Shown here in pieces: positions 19,151 to 29,043 of a DNA stretch of 64,000 bases. The position numbers were made by a program, and so were the translations under genes. A model generated the notes under the pieces. It made no database searches and had not been told where the DNA came from. It was given only the letters and a program-made list of their open reading frames with translations. This DNA is from Bacteroidales bacterium UBA1754 (lineage in GTDB: Bacteria; Bacteroidota; Bacteroidia; Bacteroidales; Paludibacteraceae), in NCBI GenBank assembly GCA_002315615.1, contig DCHK01000069.1, positions 7,962 to 71,961 on the forward strand, written 5' to 3'. How positions within the stretch are numbered: position 1 is the first letter of the stretch; each line of letters begins with the position of its first letter.

Positions 19151-19423
19151 ATGAAAGAAGAATTTTCTGCAAGCAGATTGACCAAAGACAATAAATTGTT
19201 TCCTGATAAGTTGATTATTGAAGATGACAAAGTCATCTTTTACAAAGGTCATGTAATTGGTCACGATGTAACATCCATTTCGCGTGGAAATATTGGTAGC
19301 GTTACGCTAAATTCAGGAATGTTTTTCGCTGATATTGTGATAGAAACAAATGGTGGACAGATTACTCGCGCAAGTGGTTTTACCAAATCCGATGCGAAAC
19401 GAATAATAGAATTGTTGGGGTAA
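19151..19423 (+). CDS. Small PH-like domain protein
   Basis: A 90-residue protein starting 5 bases after the sprA stop. The sequence has a beta-rich pattern (KLIIEDDKVIFYKGHVIG ... VTLNSGMFFADIVIETNGG) and a terminal helix (SDAKRIIELLG), consistent with a bacterial PH-like fold. It has no signal peptide or membrane segment. Function unknown; position suggests co-expression with sprA. An upstream in-frame ATG at 19040 overlaps sprA and is rejected. Confidence 0.75.
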   Translation: MKEEFSASRLTKDNKLFPDKLIIEDDKVIFYKGHVIGHDVTSISRGNIGSVTLNSGMFFADIVIETNGGQITRASGFTKSDAKRIIELLG

Positions 19424-19448
19424 ATATTCTTGAAAATACAGACATATT

Positions 19449-19484
19449 AAGAATGCATCATTTGTTTTGGTGCATTCTTTTTTT
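19449..19484 (+). terminator. Terminator of the ruvA-sprA operon
   Basis: AAGAATGCATCA (19449-19460), 7-base loop, TGGTGCATTCTT (19468-19479) with one G-T pair, then a T run. Confidence 0.88.
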
Positions 19485-19584
19485 ATGAATGGTTTTTTGC
19501 TTGGATATAACGACTTATAATGTCTTTTTTACACTCAAATATTAAAAATGCCTTTCGTAAGAGTATAATTTGAAATCTTTTTCC

Positions 19585-19592
19585 TAAATTTG
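19585..19592 (+). promoter_or_regulatory. -7 element for the dsbD-like gene
   Basis: TAAATTTG, 22 bases before the ATG. No good -33 match at 17-23 bases. Confidence 0.6.
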
Positions 19593-19614
19593 TAAGAATG
19601 TATATAGTATCTTT

Positions 19615-21570
19615 ATGAGAAAGATTCTTGCAATTATTTTTCTTTTGTTTCAATTCTCTTTGCAGGCACAAATTCAAGAGCCTGTAAAATGGTTCTTTTC
19701 CGAAAAGAAATTGAGCAAAAGCGAATTGGAGTTGAGGTTCGTTGCAAAAATTGACAAAGGTTGGCATTTGTACAATATCAATTTGGCGGACGATAGTCCC
19801 GTGTTGCCGACGCAATTTACGTTTGATAATGTGCAAGGAGCAGAACTTGTTGGAGGCGTTTCTACAAAGTTTTTGGCAATAGAGTCTTTTGATAAAAATT
19901 TTGAACAAATATTAAGTTTTTTTGCCGATTCTGTAGTTTTTACGCAAAAAATTAAAACGTCAGGAAAGTATTCTATTGATGGAAATGTGCGTTTTATGGC
20001 TTGCAACGACGAGAATTGTTTGGCTCCTACAATAAAGAATTTTTCGTTTAAGTCGGTTGGTGAACCTCAAAAACCCAAAGCAGAACCATTACCGGTTCTT
20101 GCCGTTCAAGTAAAGGATGCGGTCAAAACTACGGCAGATACTTTGCCTACATTCCATTCCGAAATACCTGATACGTGGAAATCTTGTGGTGATGTATCGT
20201 CTTTTGGGTCACATACAGAAATAATTGAAGAAACTGCTTACGGACGCATTTTCTTCGACGGATTTTTGGCTGGTTTATTGGCGTTGTTCACGCCTTGCGT
20301 TTGGCCTATTATTCCACTTACGGTGAGTTTTTTCCTAAAAAGGAAAAAGGGCAAAAGAGATGCACTTTTGTATGGATTGTCAATTGTCTGCATCTACACG
20401 TTTGTGGGAATGTTGATAACCTATATTTTTGGTGCAAGTCAGTTGAATGCACTTTCTACAAGTGCTGTTTTCAATATATTTTGCTTCTTGTTGTTGGTGG
20501 TTTTTGCAGCATCGTTTTTGGGAATGTTTGAGATAACATTACCATCGTCTTGGAGTACAAAACTCGATGCAAAGGCAGAAAAAGTTGGTGGATTATTCGG
20601 CATTTTTTTGATGGCGGCAACGTTGTCGCTTGTTTCTTTTTCGTGCACAGGACCAATAGTAGGAACTTTGCTTGTGGCAGAATCGGTTGATGGCGCATTT
20701 TTGGCTCCGTTTGTCGGAATGCTTGCATTTTCTATTGCATTGGCAGTGCCGTTCACGGTATTTGCATTGTTTCCAAGTTGGATGAATTCGTTGCCAAAAT
20801 CGGGCGATTGGTTGAATGTGGTAAAAGTAACGCTTGGATTTTTTGAATTGGCGTTTTCGTTAAAGTTCCTTTCGGTTGCCGATTTGGCGTATGGTTGGCG
20901 CTTGCTCGACCGCGAAGTGTTCCTTTCTTTGTGGATAGTGCTTTCGGCTATGCTTGGTTTGTATTATCTTGGAAAAATTCGTTTTGCTCACGAAGGTGAA
21001 GTGAAAAATGTTTCTTTCCCGAGGTTTTTGTTGGCACTTGTTTGTTTTGCTTTTTCAGTGTATATGATTCCTGGTTTGTGGGGTGCACCACTGAAAGCAG
21101 TCAGTGCTTTTGCTCCACCTATTTATACGCAAGATTTCAATTTGAGCCACAAAGAAAGAGTGGCTTTTAAGGATTTTGACGAAGGAATGGCTTATGCAAA
21201 ACAAAACAACAAACTTGTGTTGCTCGATTTCACTGGTTATGGATGTGTGAATTGCAGAAAAATGGAATCGACAATATTGGCAGATGAAGAAGTGAAGAAT
21301 TTCATAGACAACAATTTCGTACAAATAACTTTATTTGTCGATGACAAAACGCCTTTGGAAAATGCGATGAGTGTCGAAGAAAACGGAGAAAAACTGATGC
21401 TTAAAACTGTAGGTGAAAAATGGAGTTATTTGCAACGTCATAAATTTTCTGCCAACGCACAACCCTATTATGTGATTTTGAACGGCGATGGCGAAATGCA
21501 AAATTCTTCGTTCTCATTCACCGAAAATGTAAATGATTTTTTATGCTGGCTAAAGCAAACAAATAATTAG
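19615..21570 (+). CDS. dsbD: DsbD-type thiol:disulfide interchange protein
   Basis: A 651-residue inner-membrane protein that carries electrons from cytoplasmic thioredoxin to the periplasm. After a signal peptide (MRKILAIIFLLFQFSLQAQ) comes the N-terminal DsbD alpha-like domain (to about residue 170), then a CcdA-like block of about eight membrane helices with the two redox cysteines Cys-228 (FTPCVWP) and Cys-344 (SFSCTGP), and a C-terminal thioredoxin domain with Cys-544 and Cys-547 (YGCVNCRKME). All electron-relay cysteines are present in the last two domains. Likely partner: the periplasmic thioredoxin at 4.4 kb; context next to T9SS genes suggests a role in secreted protein folding (inference). 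Confidence 0.92.
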   Translation: MRKILAIIFLLFQFSLQAQIQEPVKWFFSEKKLSKSELELRFVAKIDKGWHLYNINLADDSPVLPTQFTFDNVQGAELVGGVSTKFLAIESFDKNFEQILSFFADSVVFTQKIKTSGKYSIDGNVRFMACNDENCLAPTIKNFSFKSVGEPQKPKAEPLPVLAVQVKDAVKTTADTLPTFHSEIPDTWKSCGDVSSFGSHTEIIEETAYGRIFFDGFLAGLLALFTPCVWPIIPLTVSFFLKRKKGKRDALLYGLSIVCIYTFVGMLITYIFGASQLNALSTSAVFNIFCFLLLVVFAASFLGMFEITLPSSWSTKLDAKAEKVGGLFGIFLMAATLSLVSFSCTGPIVGTLLVAESVDGAFLAPFVGMLAFSIALAVPFTVFALFPSWMNSLPKSGDWLNVVKVTLGFFELAFSLKFLSVADLAYGWRLLDREVFLSLWIVLSAMLGLYYLGKIRFAHEGEVKNVSFPRFLLALVCFAFSVYMIPGLWGAPLKAVSAFAPPIYTQDFNLSHKERVAFKDFDEGMAYAKQNNKLVLLDFTGYGCVNCRKMESTILADEEVKNFIDNNFVQITLFVDDKTPLENAMSVEENGEKLMLKTVGEKWSYLQRHKFSANAQPYYVILNGDGEMQNSSFSFTENVNDFLCWLKQTNN

Positions 21571-21582
21571 AATCTTAATAAA

Positions 21583-23529
21583 ATGAAAAAAATATTACTG
21601 ATTTTGACTATGTTTCCACTAATGGTTTTTTCGCAAATTACCATTATGAATGAGACATTTGGTAATCCCACAACTTCTCCTATAAAAGTGGAGGATTACA
21701 AAGGTTGGAGCGAGAAGAATGGCATTGTATATTCATCCAAAAAGGGAAATGTTGAACATAGCGTTGAAATTAGAAATAATCAAACTTCTGAATATTTAAA
21801 TGACGGCATATTGGCATCAGGTGGCGGAAATTTATATTTGAATGGTGATGCTACTTCTTTTGTTGTGAGCAATATCAACGCAAGTAATTGTTATAAATTA
21901 AAATTATCATTTGGTCTGTTTGGCAAAACAGTAAATTCATTTCTCAATTTCAAAGTTTATTACTCCTTAAATGATGGAACGACAAAAACGCTTTTGAAAT
22001 CTTTTGAATCGTATGTTTGCGAACCTAAAAAATGGCAACATATAAGCGAGATTTCTTTGCCAGAAGCCGCTGCGGTTTCTAATTTGACATTGATTTTTGA
22101 TTTGGGGAAAACCGAGGGTTCTGCCAAGGTTCGTTTAGATGACATTAAAATTGTAGGTTTGAAAAATCAGTCAGATGATTACGCATCTCTTTCAATTTTG
22201 TCAGAAATTAGTCGTTTTGAAACGACGGTGAATTCTGAGACATCTCAAAATTTGTCAATTTCAGGTTCAAATATTGCGAGTGACGTAACATTGCAGTTGA
22301 AAGATGGTAGCGATTTCTCGTTGTCGAAAAATACGATTACTGCCGAAGAATTAAATGATGGAGCAAAATCGGTTTCAATTGGCATTACTTATTCGCCCAA
22401 AAGTGTAAAATATTCCGACGATACATTGGTGATAAACACTGCAAATCTTTCATCTCCACTGTATGTTTTGCTCGAAGGAAAATCAATGTTTGAAAATGTG
22501 CAGAATTTACAAGTTTCGCAGGTAGGAGCAAATGTGAAAATTTCGTGGGATGCTGTTCCTACAGCCGAAAATTATTTAATCACCATCAATAAAAAGCAAA
22601 ATGTGGTGAAAGATACTATTTTCTACGAAGATTTTTCCGATTTTCAAGAGAAAACCATCAAAGTGGGAGAAAAAGATGTGGATATTGAAATTGGGGAATC
22701 TATTATAAACACTGGAACGAACGTTTACAATGGATTTTTTAAAACTGCTGGTTGGACTGGTGCAAATGTTTATAATGGTTCGGACGACGATTTGGGTGAT
22801 GTAGAAGGTGTATGCCGTTTAGGCAAAAAGGCAGGTGGAAATGGGTGGTTAAATTCTCCATCGATATATTTAATGGGCAAAAAAAATGTCTATTTGAGTT
22901 ATAAAATTAGAACATTTACAAATCACGGAACGCCAGAAAAGACATCCGTAAAAGTCGGGTATCTTGCAAATACAGATCAAAAATTAGATATTTTGGAAAA
23001 TCTTTACCCTGATTTTCAAGAATATATAAAGAAAATAGAAAATGATACTATAAAAATTCGTTTTGCGGGAACGAATCCAAAGGCAAATGAGAACAATAGG
23101 TTTATTATTGATGATATTGTAATTTTTTCTGCCGAAAATTATGAAATGCCGAAAGTGAAGAACAAACTTTTGACGGAAAATTCTTTTGAAATAGCAGATT
23201 TGACAATTGGTGCAGAATATGAAATTTCTGTGCGTGCTTACAATCCAACTACAGTTTTTGTTTCGGATTCGGCAAACGTAACGTACAAAGTGAAAGATTG
23301 TTCTGCATTGAAAAATATTTCGGAAGAAAACGAGGCGATTATTTATGCAGAAAACGGAATTGTATTTATAGAATCGTTGAAAGATGCTGAAATAAACATT
23401 TATAATCCTCTTGGTGCAATTGTTTGTACTAAAAAAATCAACGAGGGTGTTAATGAAATCGTTGGTTTGACGCAAGGCGTTTATCTTTTGCAAGTGGGTG
23501 GAAAAACGACGAAAATAATACTGAATTAA
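21583..23529 (+). CDS. T9SS-exported modular surface protein with C-terminal sorting domain
   Basis: A 648-residue secreted protein. Signal peptide MKKILLILTMFPLMVFSQ; a jelly-roll-like first domain (about 20-195) ending in GSAKVRLDDIKIVG; an Ig-like segment (about 200-300); a fibronectin type III-like segment starting NLQVSQVGANVKISWDAVP; a second jelly-roll-like domain (about 345-515); then a C-terminal sorting domain with IEINIYNPLGA-like and LTQGVYLLQVGGKTTKIILN sequence. That tail directs export through SprA and usually cell-surface attachment. No catalytic motif is seen, so adhesion or carbohydrate binding is only a guess. It follows dsbD by 12 bases. Confidence 0.85.
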   Translation: MKKILLILTMFPLMVFSQITIMNETFGNPTTSPIKVEDYKGWSEKNGIVYSSKKGNVEHSVEIRNNQTSEYLNDGILASGGGNLYLNGDATSFVVSNINASNCYKLKLSFGLFGKTVNSFLNFKVYYSLNDGTTKTLLKSFESYVCEPKKWQHISEISLPEAAAVSNLTLIFDLGKTEGSAKVRLDDIKIVGLKNQSDDYASLSILSEISRFETTVNSETSQNLSISGSNIASDVTLQLKDGSDFSLSKNTITAEELNDGAKSVSIGITYSPKSVKYSDDTLVINTANLSSPLYVLLEGKSMFENVQNLQVSQVGANVKISWDAVPTAENYLITINKKQNVVKDTIFYEDFSDFQEKTIKVGEKDVDIEIGESIINTGTNVYNGFFKTAGWTGANVYNGSDDDLGDVEGVCRLGKKAGGNGWLNSPSIYLMGKKNVYLSYKIRTFTNHGTPEKTSVKVGYLANTDQKLDILENLYPDFQEYIKKIENDTIKIRFAGTNPKANENNRFIIDDIVIFSAENYEMPKVKNKLLTENSFEIADLTIGAEYEISVRAYNPTTVFVSDSANVTYKVKDCSALKNISEENEAIIYAENGIVFIESLKDAEINIYNPLGAIVCTKKINEGVNEIVGLTQGVYLLQVGGKTTKIILN

Positions 23530-23538
23530 AAAAAGGAA

Positions 23539-24228
23539 ATGAATCAATCTTTGTCGGGAATAATATCTTTTTTGAGCGACTTGGCAATCAACAACAATCG
23601 TGTGTGGTTTGCCGAGAACAAAAACCGTTATCTTCAGGCAAAAGCGGAATTTGATGAAATCGTGACAGAAATGATTTCGCAAATTGCGTTGTTCGATGCT
23701 TCCGTGTCGTCGCTCACACCAAAAGATTGCACGTATCGCATCTATCGTGATGTGCGTTTTCGTGATAAAGACACGCCTTATAAAATTCATTTTGGTGCAT
23801 ATATTGCGCCACACGGTGGACGAAAAAGCGATTACGGTGGATACTATTTTCACGTGCAACCAGGTAATCAGTCGTTTTTGTCGCCAGGAATATGGTCGCC
23901 TCAACCAGATGTATTAAAGGCACTTCGCAGTTCAATTTACGATAATTATGATGAGTTTTTGGAGATAATAAATAATGCAGAATTTCAGAAATTCTACAAA
24001 AATTCATTCTACGAACACGAAATGTTGAAAAAAAATCCACTCGGTTTTCCGAAAGATTTTGAAGGCGCATATTATTTGAAATTGAAACACTATTTGGTAA
24101 GTTCAGATTTGACGGATGATTTTTTGTTGCAAGAAAATTGGATGGAAAAAGTTGTAGAGCGTTTTCGTGTGGCATATCCACTTAATAAATTTTTGAATTA
24201 TACGCTCGACGAAATTCATAATTCATAA
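23539..24228 (+). CDS. DUF2461 family protein
   Basis: A 229-residue cytoplasmic protein with the DUF2461 hallmarks: FLSDLAINNNRVWFAENK at the N-terminus, YRIYRDVRFRDKDTPYK, and GGYYFHVQPGNQSFLSPGIW. The biochemical role of the family is unknown. It lies 9 bases after the T9SS cargo gene and 15 bases before the next gene, so it is probably in the same transcript. Confidence 0.88.
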   Translation: MNQSLSGIISFLSDLAINNNRVWFAENKNRYLQAKAEFDEIVTEMISQIALFDASVSSLTPKDCTYRIYRDVRFRDKDTPYKIHFGAYIAPHGGRKSDYGGYYFHVQPGNQSFLSPGIWSPQPDVLKALRSSIYDNYDEFLEIINNAEFQKFYKNSFYEHEMLKKNPLGFPKDFEGAYYLKLKHYLVSSDLTDDFLLQENWMEKVVERFRVAYPLNKFLNYTLDEIHNS

Positions 24229-24243
24229 AACAGAATTTGTATA

Positions 24244-24690
24244 ATGATTCATGATAATTTAGAAAATATTTTTTTGTACGAGGGTTTGAATCCGAATTTT
24301 GGTTTGGCGTTCAAACATCTTTCTGCTACTAATTTTGCCGAGATGCAACCTTGCGAGTATTTTTTGAATGAAAATGTGAAAGTGATTGTTTCGCTCACCG
24401 AAGGTCATCTTGCCGATGATTCGCAAGTAGAGTTGCACAATGATTTTATCGACATTCAAATGCCGTTGAACACTGTCGAAACAATGGGTTGGATTGCTCG
24501 ACAAAATCTAAAAAATGCGTCAGTGCCATACGATAAAGAAAAAGACATTGCGTTTTTTTATGAAAAAGCGACAGATTTTGTAAAGGTTGAGCCATACGAA
24601 TTTGTGGTGTTTTTCCCAACAGACGGACACCAACCTTGCATTGCAGAGGGGATGATAAAAAAAGTGATAGTAAAAGTAAAAAACATATAG
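24244..24690 (+). CDS. YhcH/YjgK/YiaL (DUF386) family protein
   Basis: A 148-residue cupin-like protein of the family that includes EbgC. Motifs: VELHNDFIDIQMPLNTVETMGW and the C-terminal FVVFFPTDGHQPCIAEG with conserved His and Glu that bind metal in the family, ending KKVIVKVK. Members act in sugar or sialic-acid metabolism as anomerases or accessory enzymes; the substrate here is unknown. Confidence 0.88.
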   Translation: MIHDNLENIFLYEGLNPNFGLAFKHLSATNFAEMQPCEYFLNENVKVIVSLTEGHLADDSQVELHNDFIDIQMPLNTVETMGWIARQNLKNASVPYDKEKDIAFFYEKATDFVKVEPYEFVVFFPTDGHQPCIAEGMIKKVIVKVKNI

Positions 24691-24727
24691 AGTATTACAG
24701 ACCAAAAATTCTAAATAAAATAATTTT

Positions 24728-26737
24728 ATGGAGCCACTGAAAATTATTAGAAACGATGATTATTTGAAACCATACGCTGAAGAAATTACTCGTAGGTATA
24801 AGTACACGATTGATAAGGAAAAACGAATGCTTTCTGGACTCAAAAACTTATCGATATTTGCATCTGGATATTTGTATTTCGGATTGCATAAGACTATCGA
24901 TGGGTGGGTCATCCGAGAGTGGGCACCGAATGCTACTGCCATTTATTTGAAAGGAACATTCAATAATTGGGAAAAGCAAGAGTCCTATCGCTTTAAAAAA
25001 CTTGGCGACGGCATGTGGGAATTGAATTTGCCTAAAGTCGCTCTCCATCACGGCGATTTGTACAAATTGCAAATGGAGTGGCAAGGAGGCGAAGGAGAAC
25101 GTGTGCCAGCTTGGGCTTTTCGTGTGGTGCAAGATGACGAAACAAAGATTTTCAGTGCTCAAGTTTGGGCACCTGAAAAACCGTATAGGTTCAAGATAAA
25201 TAAATTTAAGCCAAATACCGACCCATTGCTTATTTACGAATGCCACATTGGTATGGCTACCGAAGAAGAAAAGGTCGGAACTTATCGCGAATTTCGCGAA
25301 AACGTGTTGCCACGTGTAAAGAAAGCAGGTTATAATTGTATACAAATTATGGCCATTCAAGAGCATCCGTATTACGGCTCTTTTGGTTATCACGTTTCGA
25401 GTTTCTTTGCTGCGTCATCTCGTTTTGGTACGCCCGACGAACTTAAGGAACTTATTGATGCCGCTCACGAAATGGATATTGCGGTGATAATGGATTTAGT
25501 TCATTCGCACGCAGTGAAAAACGAAGTTGAAGGTTTAGGTAGATATGACGGCACACCAAATCAATTTTTTCACGGAGGTTGGCGTCGAGAGCATACTGCG
25601 TGGGATTCGCTTTGCTTTGATTATGGCAAAAACGAAGTGTTGCACTTTTTGCTTTCTAACTGCAAATATTGGTTGGAAGAATATAATTTCGATGGATTCC
25701 GTTTCGATGGTGTAACGTCGATGTTGTATTTGAATCACGGACTTGGTTCCGATTTTATGGGATACGGCGATTATTACAATTTGAACGAAGACGTAGATGC
25801 CATCACCTATCTTACATTGGCAAATAAATTGATTCACGAAGTGAAACCTCGTGCCATTACTATTGCCGAAGAAATGAGTGGAATGCCAGGTTTGGCTTCA
25901 CCAATCAAAGAAGGTGGATTTGGTTTTGATTATCGTTTGGCAATGGGAATTCCAGATTTTTGGATAAAAATTATCAAAGAACAATCTGACGAAGATTGGA
26001 AACCTGGTCATATTTTTTGGGAACTTACCAACCATCGTGATGACGAAAAAACTATCAATTATGCCGAAAGTCACGACCAAGCACTCGTTGGCGACAAAAC
26101 TATCATTTTCCGCTTGATTGATGCCGAAATGTACACCAATATGTCAAAACTTTTCCCTTCTACCTATATGGTGGATAGAGGAATTGCTTTGCATAAGATG
26201 ATTCGTTTGATAACAGTTTCTTCAATGAGTGGAGGTTATCTGAATTTTATGGGAAATGAATTTGGACATCCCGAGTGGATTGATTTTCCACGCGAAGGCA
26301 ACGGATGGAGTTATAAGTATGCGCGTCGTCAGTGGCATTTGCTCGACGACCACGATTTGCGTTACCAAGGTTTAGGTGATTTTGATCGTGAAATGATGCA
26401 AATTATTTCATCACAAAACAAATTCCAAAAATTGAAAATCGAGCAACTTTGGGATAATTCGGGCGATCAATTTTTTGCGTATCGTCGTGGAAATTTGGTG
26501 TTTGTGTTCAATTTTCATCCAAACAAATCGTATTCAGATTATGGCTTTTTGACGGAAAAAGGTTCGTACAAAGTAATCTTGAATACCGATGACAAGAAGT
26601 TTGGTGGTTTCGGTTTGGTCGATGATGGCGTAACACATTTTACTATACCCGATGTTCTTTACAGAAAAGAGAAGAAAGAATGGTTGAAAATTTACATTCC
26701 TTCTCGGTGTGCTATGGTGCTCCAAAAGATTGATTAA
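24728..26737 (+). CDS. glgB: 1,4-alpha-glucan branching enzyme (GH13, eukaryotic-like type)
   Basis: A 669-residue enzyme that introduces alpha-1,6 branches in glycogen. An N-terminal CBM48-like domain (VIREWAPNATAIYLKGTFNNW) precedes the GH13 barrel. Catalytic residues are visible: nucleophile Asp-327 (GFRFDGVTS), acid/base Glu-381 (TIAEEMSG) and Asp-450 (ESHDQALVGDKT). The motifs YECHIGMA, YGSFGYHVSSFFAASSRFGTP and the short N-terminus match the GH13_8 branching enzymes shared with eukaryotes rather than the enterobacterial form. The other glycogen genes lie at 43-53 kb on the opposite strand. Confidence 0.93.
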   Translation: MEPLKIIRNDDYLKPYAEEITRRYKYTIDKEKRMLSGLKNLSIFASGYLYFGLHKTIDGWVIREWAPNATAIYLKGTFNNWEKQESYRFKKLGDGMWELNLPKVALHHGDLYKLQMEWQGGEGERVPAWAFRVVQDDETKIFSAQVWAPEKPYRFKINKFKPNTDPLLIYECHIGMATEEEKVGTYREFRENVLPRVKKAGYNCIQIMAIQEHPYYGSFGYHVSSFFAASSRFGTPDELKELIDAAHEMDIAVIMDLVHSHAVKNEVEGLGRYDGTPNQFFHGGWRREHTAWDSLCFDYGKNEVLHFLLSNCKYWLEEYNFDGFRFDGVTSMLYLNHGLGSDFMGYGDYYNLNEDVDAITYLTLANKLIHEVKPRAITIAEEMSGMPGLASPIKEGGFGFDYRLAMGIPDFWIKIIKEQSDEDWKPGHIFWELTNHRDDEKTINYAESHDQALVGDKTIIFRLIDAEMYTNMSKLFPSTYMVDRGIALHKMIRLITVSSMSGGYLNFMGNEFGHPEWIDFPREGNGWSYKYARRQWHLLDDHDLRYQGLGDFDREMMQIISSQNKFQKLKIEQLWDNSGDQFFAYRRGNLVFVFNFHPNKSYSDYGFLTEKGSYKVILNTDDKKFGGFGLVDDGVTHFTIPDVLYRKEKKEWLKIYIPSRCAMVLQKID

Positions 26738-26768
26738 CTCGAAACAAAACGAAAAGAGTAAAAAATAG

Positions 26769-26776
26769 TAACTTTG
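26769..26776 (+). promoter_or_regulatory. -7 element of the polysaccharide locus
   Basis: TAACTTTG, 18 bases before the first gene's ATG. No other TAnnTTTG was noted inside the run of closely spaced genes to 32961, so this is probably the main promoter. Confidence 0.65.
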
Positions 26777-26794
26777 CAAAAAAAATAAAATTGT

Positions 26795-27766
26795 ATGGAA
26801 AATAATAATGAAGAAATGGATTTAATATCCTTGATGCGTTGGATGTTTGGGGGAGTAAAAAACTTTTTCAAAGGTTGTTTGAATGCTTGTGGAAGCATGT
26901 TAAAATTATGTTATCGCAATAAGTTGATAATCCTTGTTTTTCTTCTGTTAGGTATAGGAGTAGGCTTGTATATGTCATTCCCGAAAGTTTATAGAGGAGA
27001 ATGCATTTTAAAGGCACCAAGTTCGCATCTTGTGAAATCAATGGTTAACGAATTTGATGGTACAAAATACAATAACGGAAGTAATAAAGCGATAAGCAAA
27101 TTGAATCTATCTCCTGAATTGGCTGCAAAAATTAGTTTGATTCGTCCTTATAGTGTAATAACGAGTAAAGATGACCCAAATGAAATTAAGAAAATTGCTT
27201 ATAAAGATAAAGATCTTGTTGTTACAGATACATTATTAAAGGTGTCGGGTTCTCGCATTTGCCTACAATTTTTAATGAAAAGTGATAGTGATTTTGTTAC
27301 TCTGCAAAATTCGATTATTTCTTATTTGAATAAAGTGCCAGAAATTGAGGCGTATAATTCGCGACAAGCACAATATCTAAATTCTTTGTTGCAGTCAATA
27401 GATAACGAATTGTCAAAACTAGATAGTTTGAGCAAGGTTGATTATTTCGGCAAAGATTCAAAACGCACACGTATGCAGTTGAGTGTTGATACTGTTGGAG
27501 TTACGCTTGGAGAAAAAGATAAAAAATTATATCATAATGATATTTTTGAATTGCAGTCGAAGCGAGATAGTGTCACAAACGAAATCCAAACAATGCAAAA
27601 TGGTAGTGTTAGTGTAGTTACTCCAATGCTTGTAAAAAAATATCCGTATAATTTTTGGTTGAAAGAAATCATTATTTTTGGTGGTTTGTTCTTTGTTTTT
27701 GGAATATTTGTCGCTGCTTTTTGGGAAAATCGCAAAAAAATTAAGCAATATTTGGAAGAAAAATAA
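26795..27766 (+). CDS. Wzz-type chain length determinant protein
   Basis: A 323-residue inner-membrane protein with two membrane segments (about 44-62 and 290-312) enclosing a periplasmic domain with a helical middle part, the layout of polysaccharide co-polymerases. The MSFPKVYRGECILKAP stretch after the first membrane segment is the usual Wzz start. It sets polymer length together with Wzy. No C-terminal tyrosine kinase domain is present. Confidence 0.8.
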   Translation: MENNNEEMDLISLMRWMFGGVKNFFKGCLNACGSMLKLCYRNKLIILVFLLLGIGVGLYMSFPKVYRGECILKAPSSHLVKSMVNEFDGTKYNNGSNKAISKLNLSPELAAKISLIRPYSVITSKDDPNEIKKIAYKDKDLVVTDTLLKVSGSRICLQFLMKSDSDFVTLQNSIISYLNKVPEIEAYNSRQAQYLNSLLQSIDNELSKLDSLSKVDYFGKDSKRTRMQLSVDTVGVTLGEKDKKLYHNDIFELQSKRDSVTNEIQTMQNGSVSVVTPMLVKKYPYNFWLKEIIIFGGLFFVFGIFVAAFWENRKKIKQYLEEK

Positions 27767-27774
27767 TAGGTATT

Positions 27775-29043
27775 TTGGATACGAAGAAGTATTTAAATAT
27801 AAAATATTTATCGTCGCAACCATTGTTCGCTAATATTGCATCATTGGGATTGGTGCAATTGGCAAATTATATAATACCAATAATTATTATCCCTTTTGTT
27901 GTGCGAGCATTGGGTGCCGAAGCATTCGGACGAGCTTCGTATGCTCAAAATATTGTTTCGTATCTTACTATTTTAGTTAATTTTGGTTTTGATTATTCAG
28001 CCACACAAGATGTCGCAATTAATAGGGAGAATAAGAGCGCGTTGCAAAATATTTTTTGGACGGTAATTCGTTTCAAAGTACTTTTGTTGTGCGCATCATT
28101 TGTAATTTTATTTTTGCTTTATTTCTTTTCTTCAAAAGTACACGAAGACCCCATTTTATACCTTTATGCAGCGCTGATAAATGTTGGTTTCGTCTTTTTC
28201 CCAAACTGGTTTTTTCAGGGAATGGAGAAAATGGCAAAAATGTCGCTCTTTAATTTTGTGATAAAACTTTTAGGAGCCTTGTTGGTTGTTTTGTTAGTGT
28301 CTTCTCCCGATGACTATAGGTTATATCTATTGATACTTTCGCTTTCGTACGCATTAGTTGGCGTATTGGCGATGTTGTATGTAATTAGAAAATTCAATCT
28401 TACCACCATAAATTTCACTTTTGAAAAAAGTGTTATCAAAAAAAGTTTTCCAATATTTTTGAATACATTGTTTGCCTCACTTTATACGATTTCTGGTATG
28501 ACTATACTAGGAATTTATGTTTCGGATGCCGAAGTTGGCATTTATAGTGGTGCGTATAAAATAATTATGGCATTTGTTGTTATCTCGAGTATGCCAATAA
28601 ATGTGGCATTGTTTCCTATGATTAGTCGTGAATTTAATAAATCTATAGACTGTGGAATTTCTTTGGTAAAAAAGGCAATGATAATTTTATTGCCAACAAT
28701 GTTTATTTATTGTAGTTGTATTTTTTTGTTTGCACCTCAAATAACAAAAATTTTATTAGGTACTAACTTCAATGCAGCAACGGAATATATTAGATTATTT
28801 TCTTTGTTGCCATTGCTTGTTACTTTTGCAAGTTTAGTCACAATACAATGCCTTTATGGTCTTGGGCAACAAAAGTACGCACCAATTGTAGGCTCTATAG
28901 TTGGAACTATATGTGTAATAGCGAATTTTTTATTGATACCAGAAGTTGGTTCGTATGGCGCTATTTATACCTATTTAGGTGCTGAATTGTTGGAGATTTT
29001 TATTTCAGGCATGTTTGTGTGGATTTCTCTGAAAAATAGATGA
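27775..29043 (+). CDS. Wzx-type polysaccharide flippase
   Basis: A 422-residue protein with about 12-14 membrane helices. The opening FANIASLGLVQLANYIIPIIIIPFVVRALGAEAFGRASYAQ is characteristic of O-antigen/polysaccharide (MATE-like PST) flippases, which move lipid-linked repeat units across the inner membrane. The start is a TTG at 27775, 8 bases after wzz; no ATG lies near the N-terminus. The stop overlaps the next start by 4 bases (ATGA). Confidence 0.88.
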   Translation: MDTKKYLNIKYLSSQPLFANIASLGLVQLANYIIPIIIIPFVVRALGAEAFGRASYAQNIVSYLTILVNFGFDYSATQDVAINRENKSALQNIFWTVIRFKVLLLCASFVILFLLYFFSSKVHEDPILYLYAALINVGFVFFPNWFFQGMEKMAKMSLFNFVIKLLGALLVVLLVSSPDDYRLYLLILSLSYALVGVLAMLYVIRKFNLTTINFTFEKSVIKKSFPIFLNTLFASLYTISGMTILGIYVSDAEVGIYSGAYKIIMAFVVISSMPINVALFPMISREFNKSIDCGISLVKKAMIILLPTMFIYCSCIFLFAPQITKILLGTNFNAATEYIRLFSLLPLLVTFASLVTIQCLYGLGQQKYAPIVGSIVGTICVIANFLLIPEVGSYGAIYTYLGAELLEIFISGMFVWISLKNR

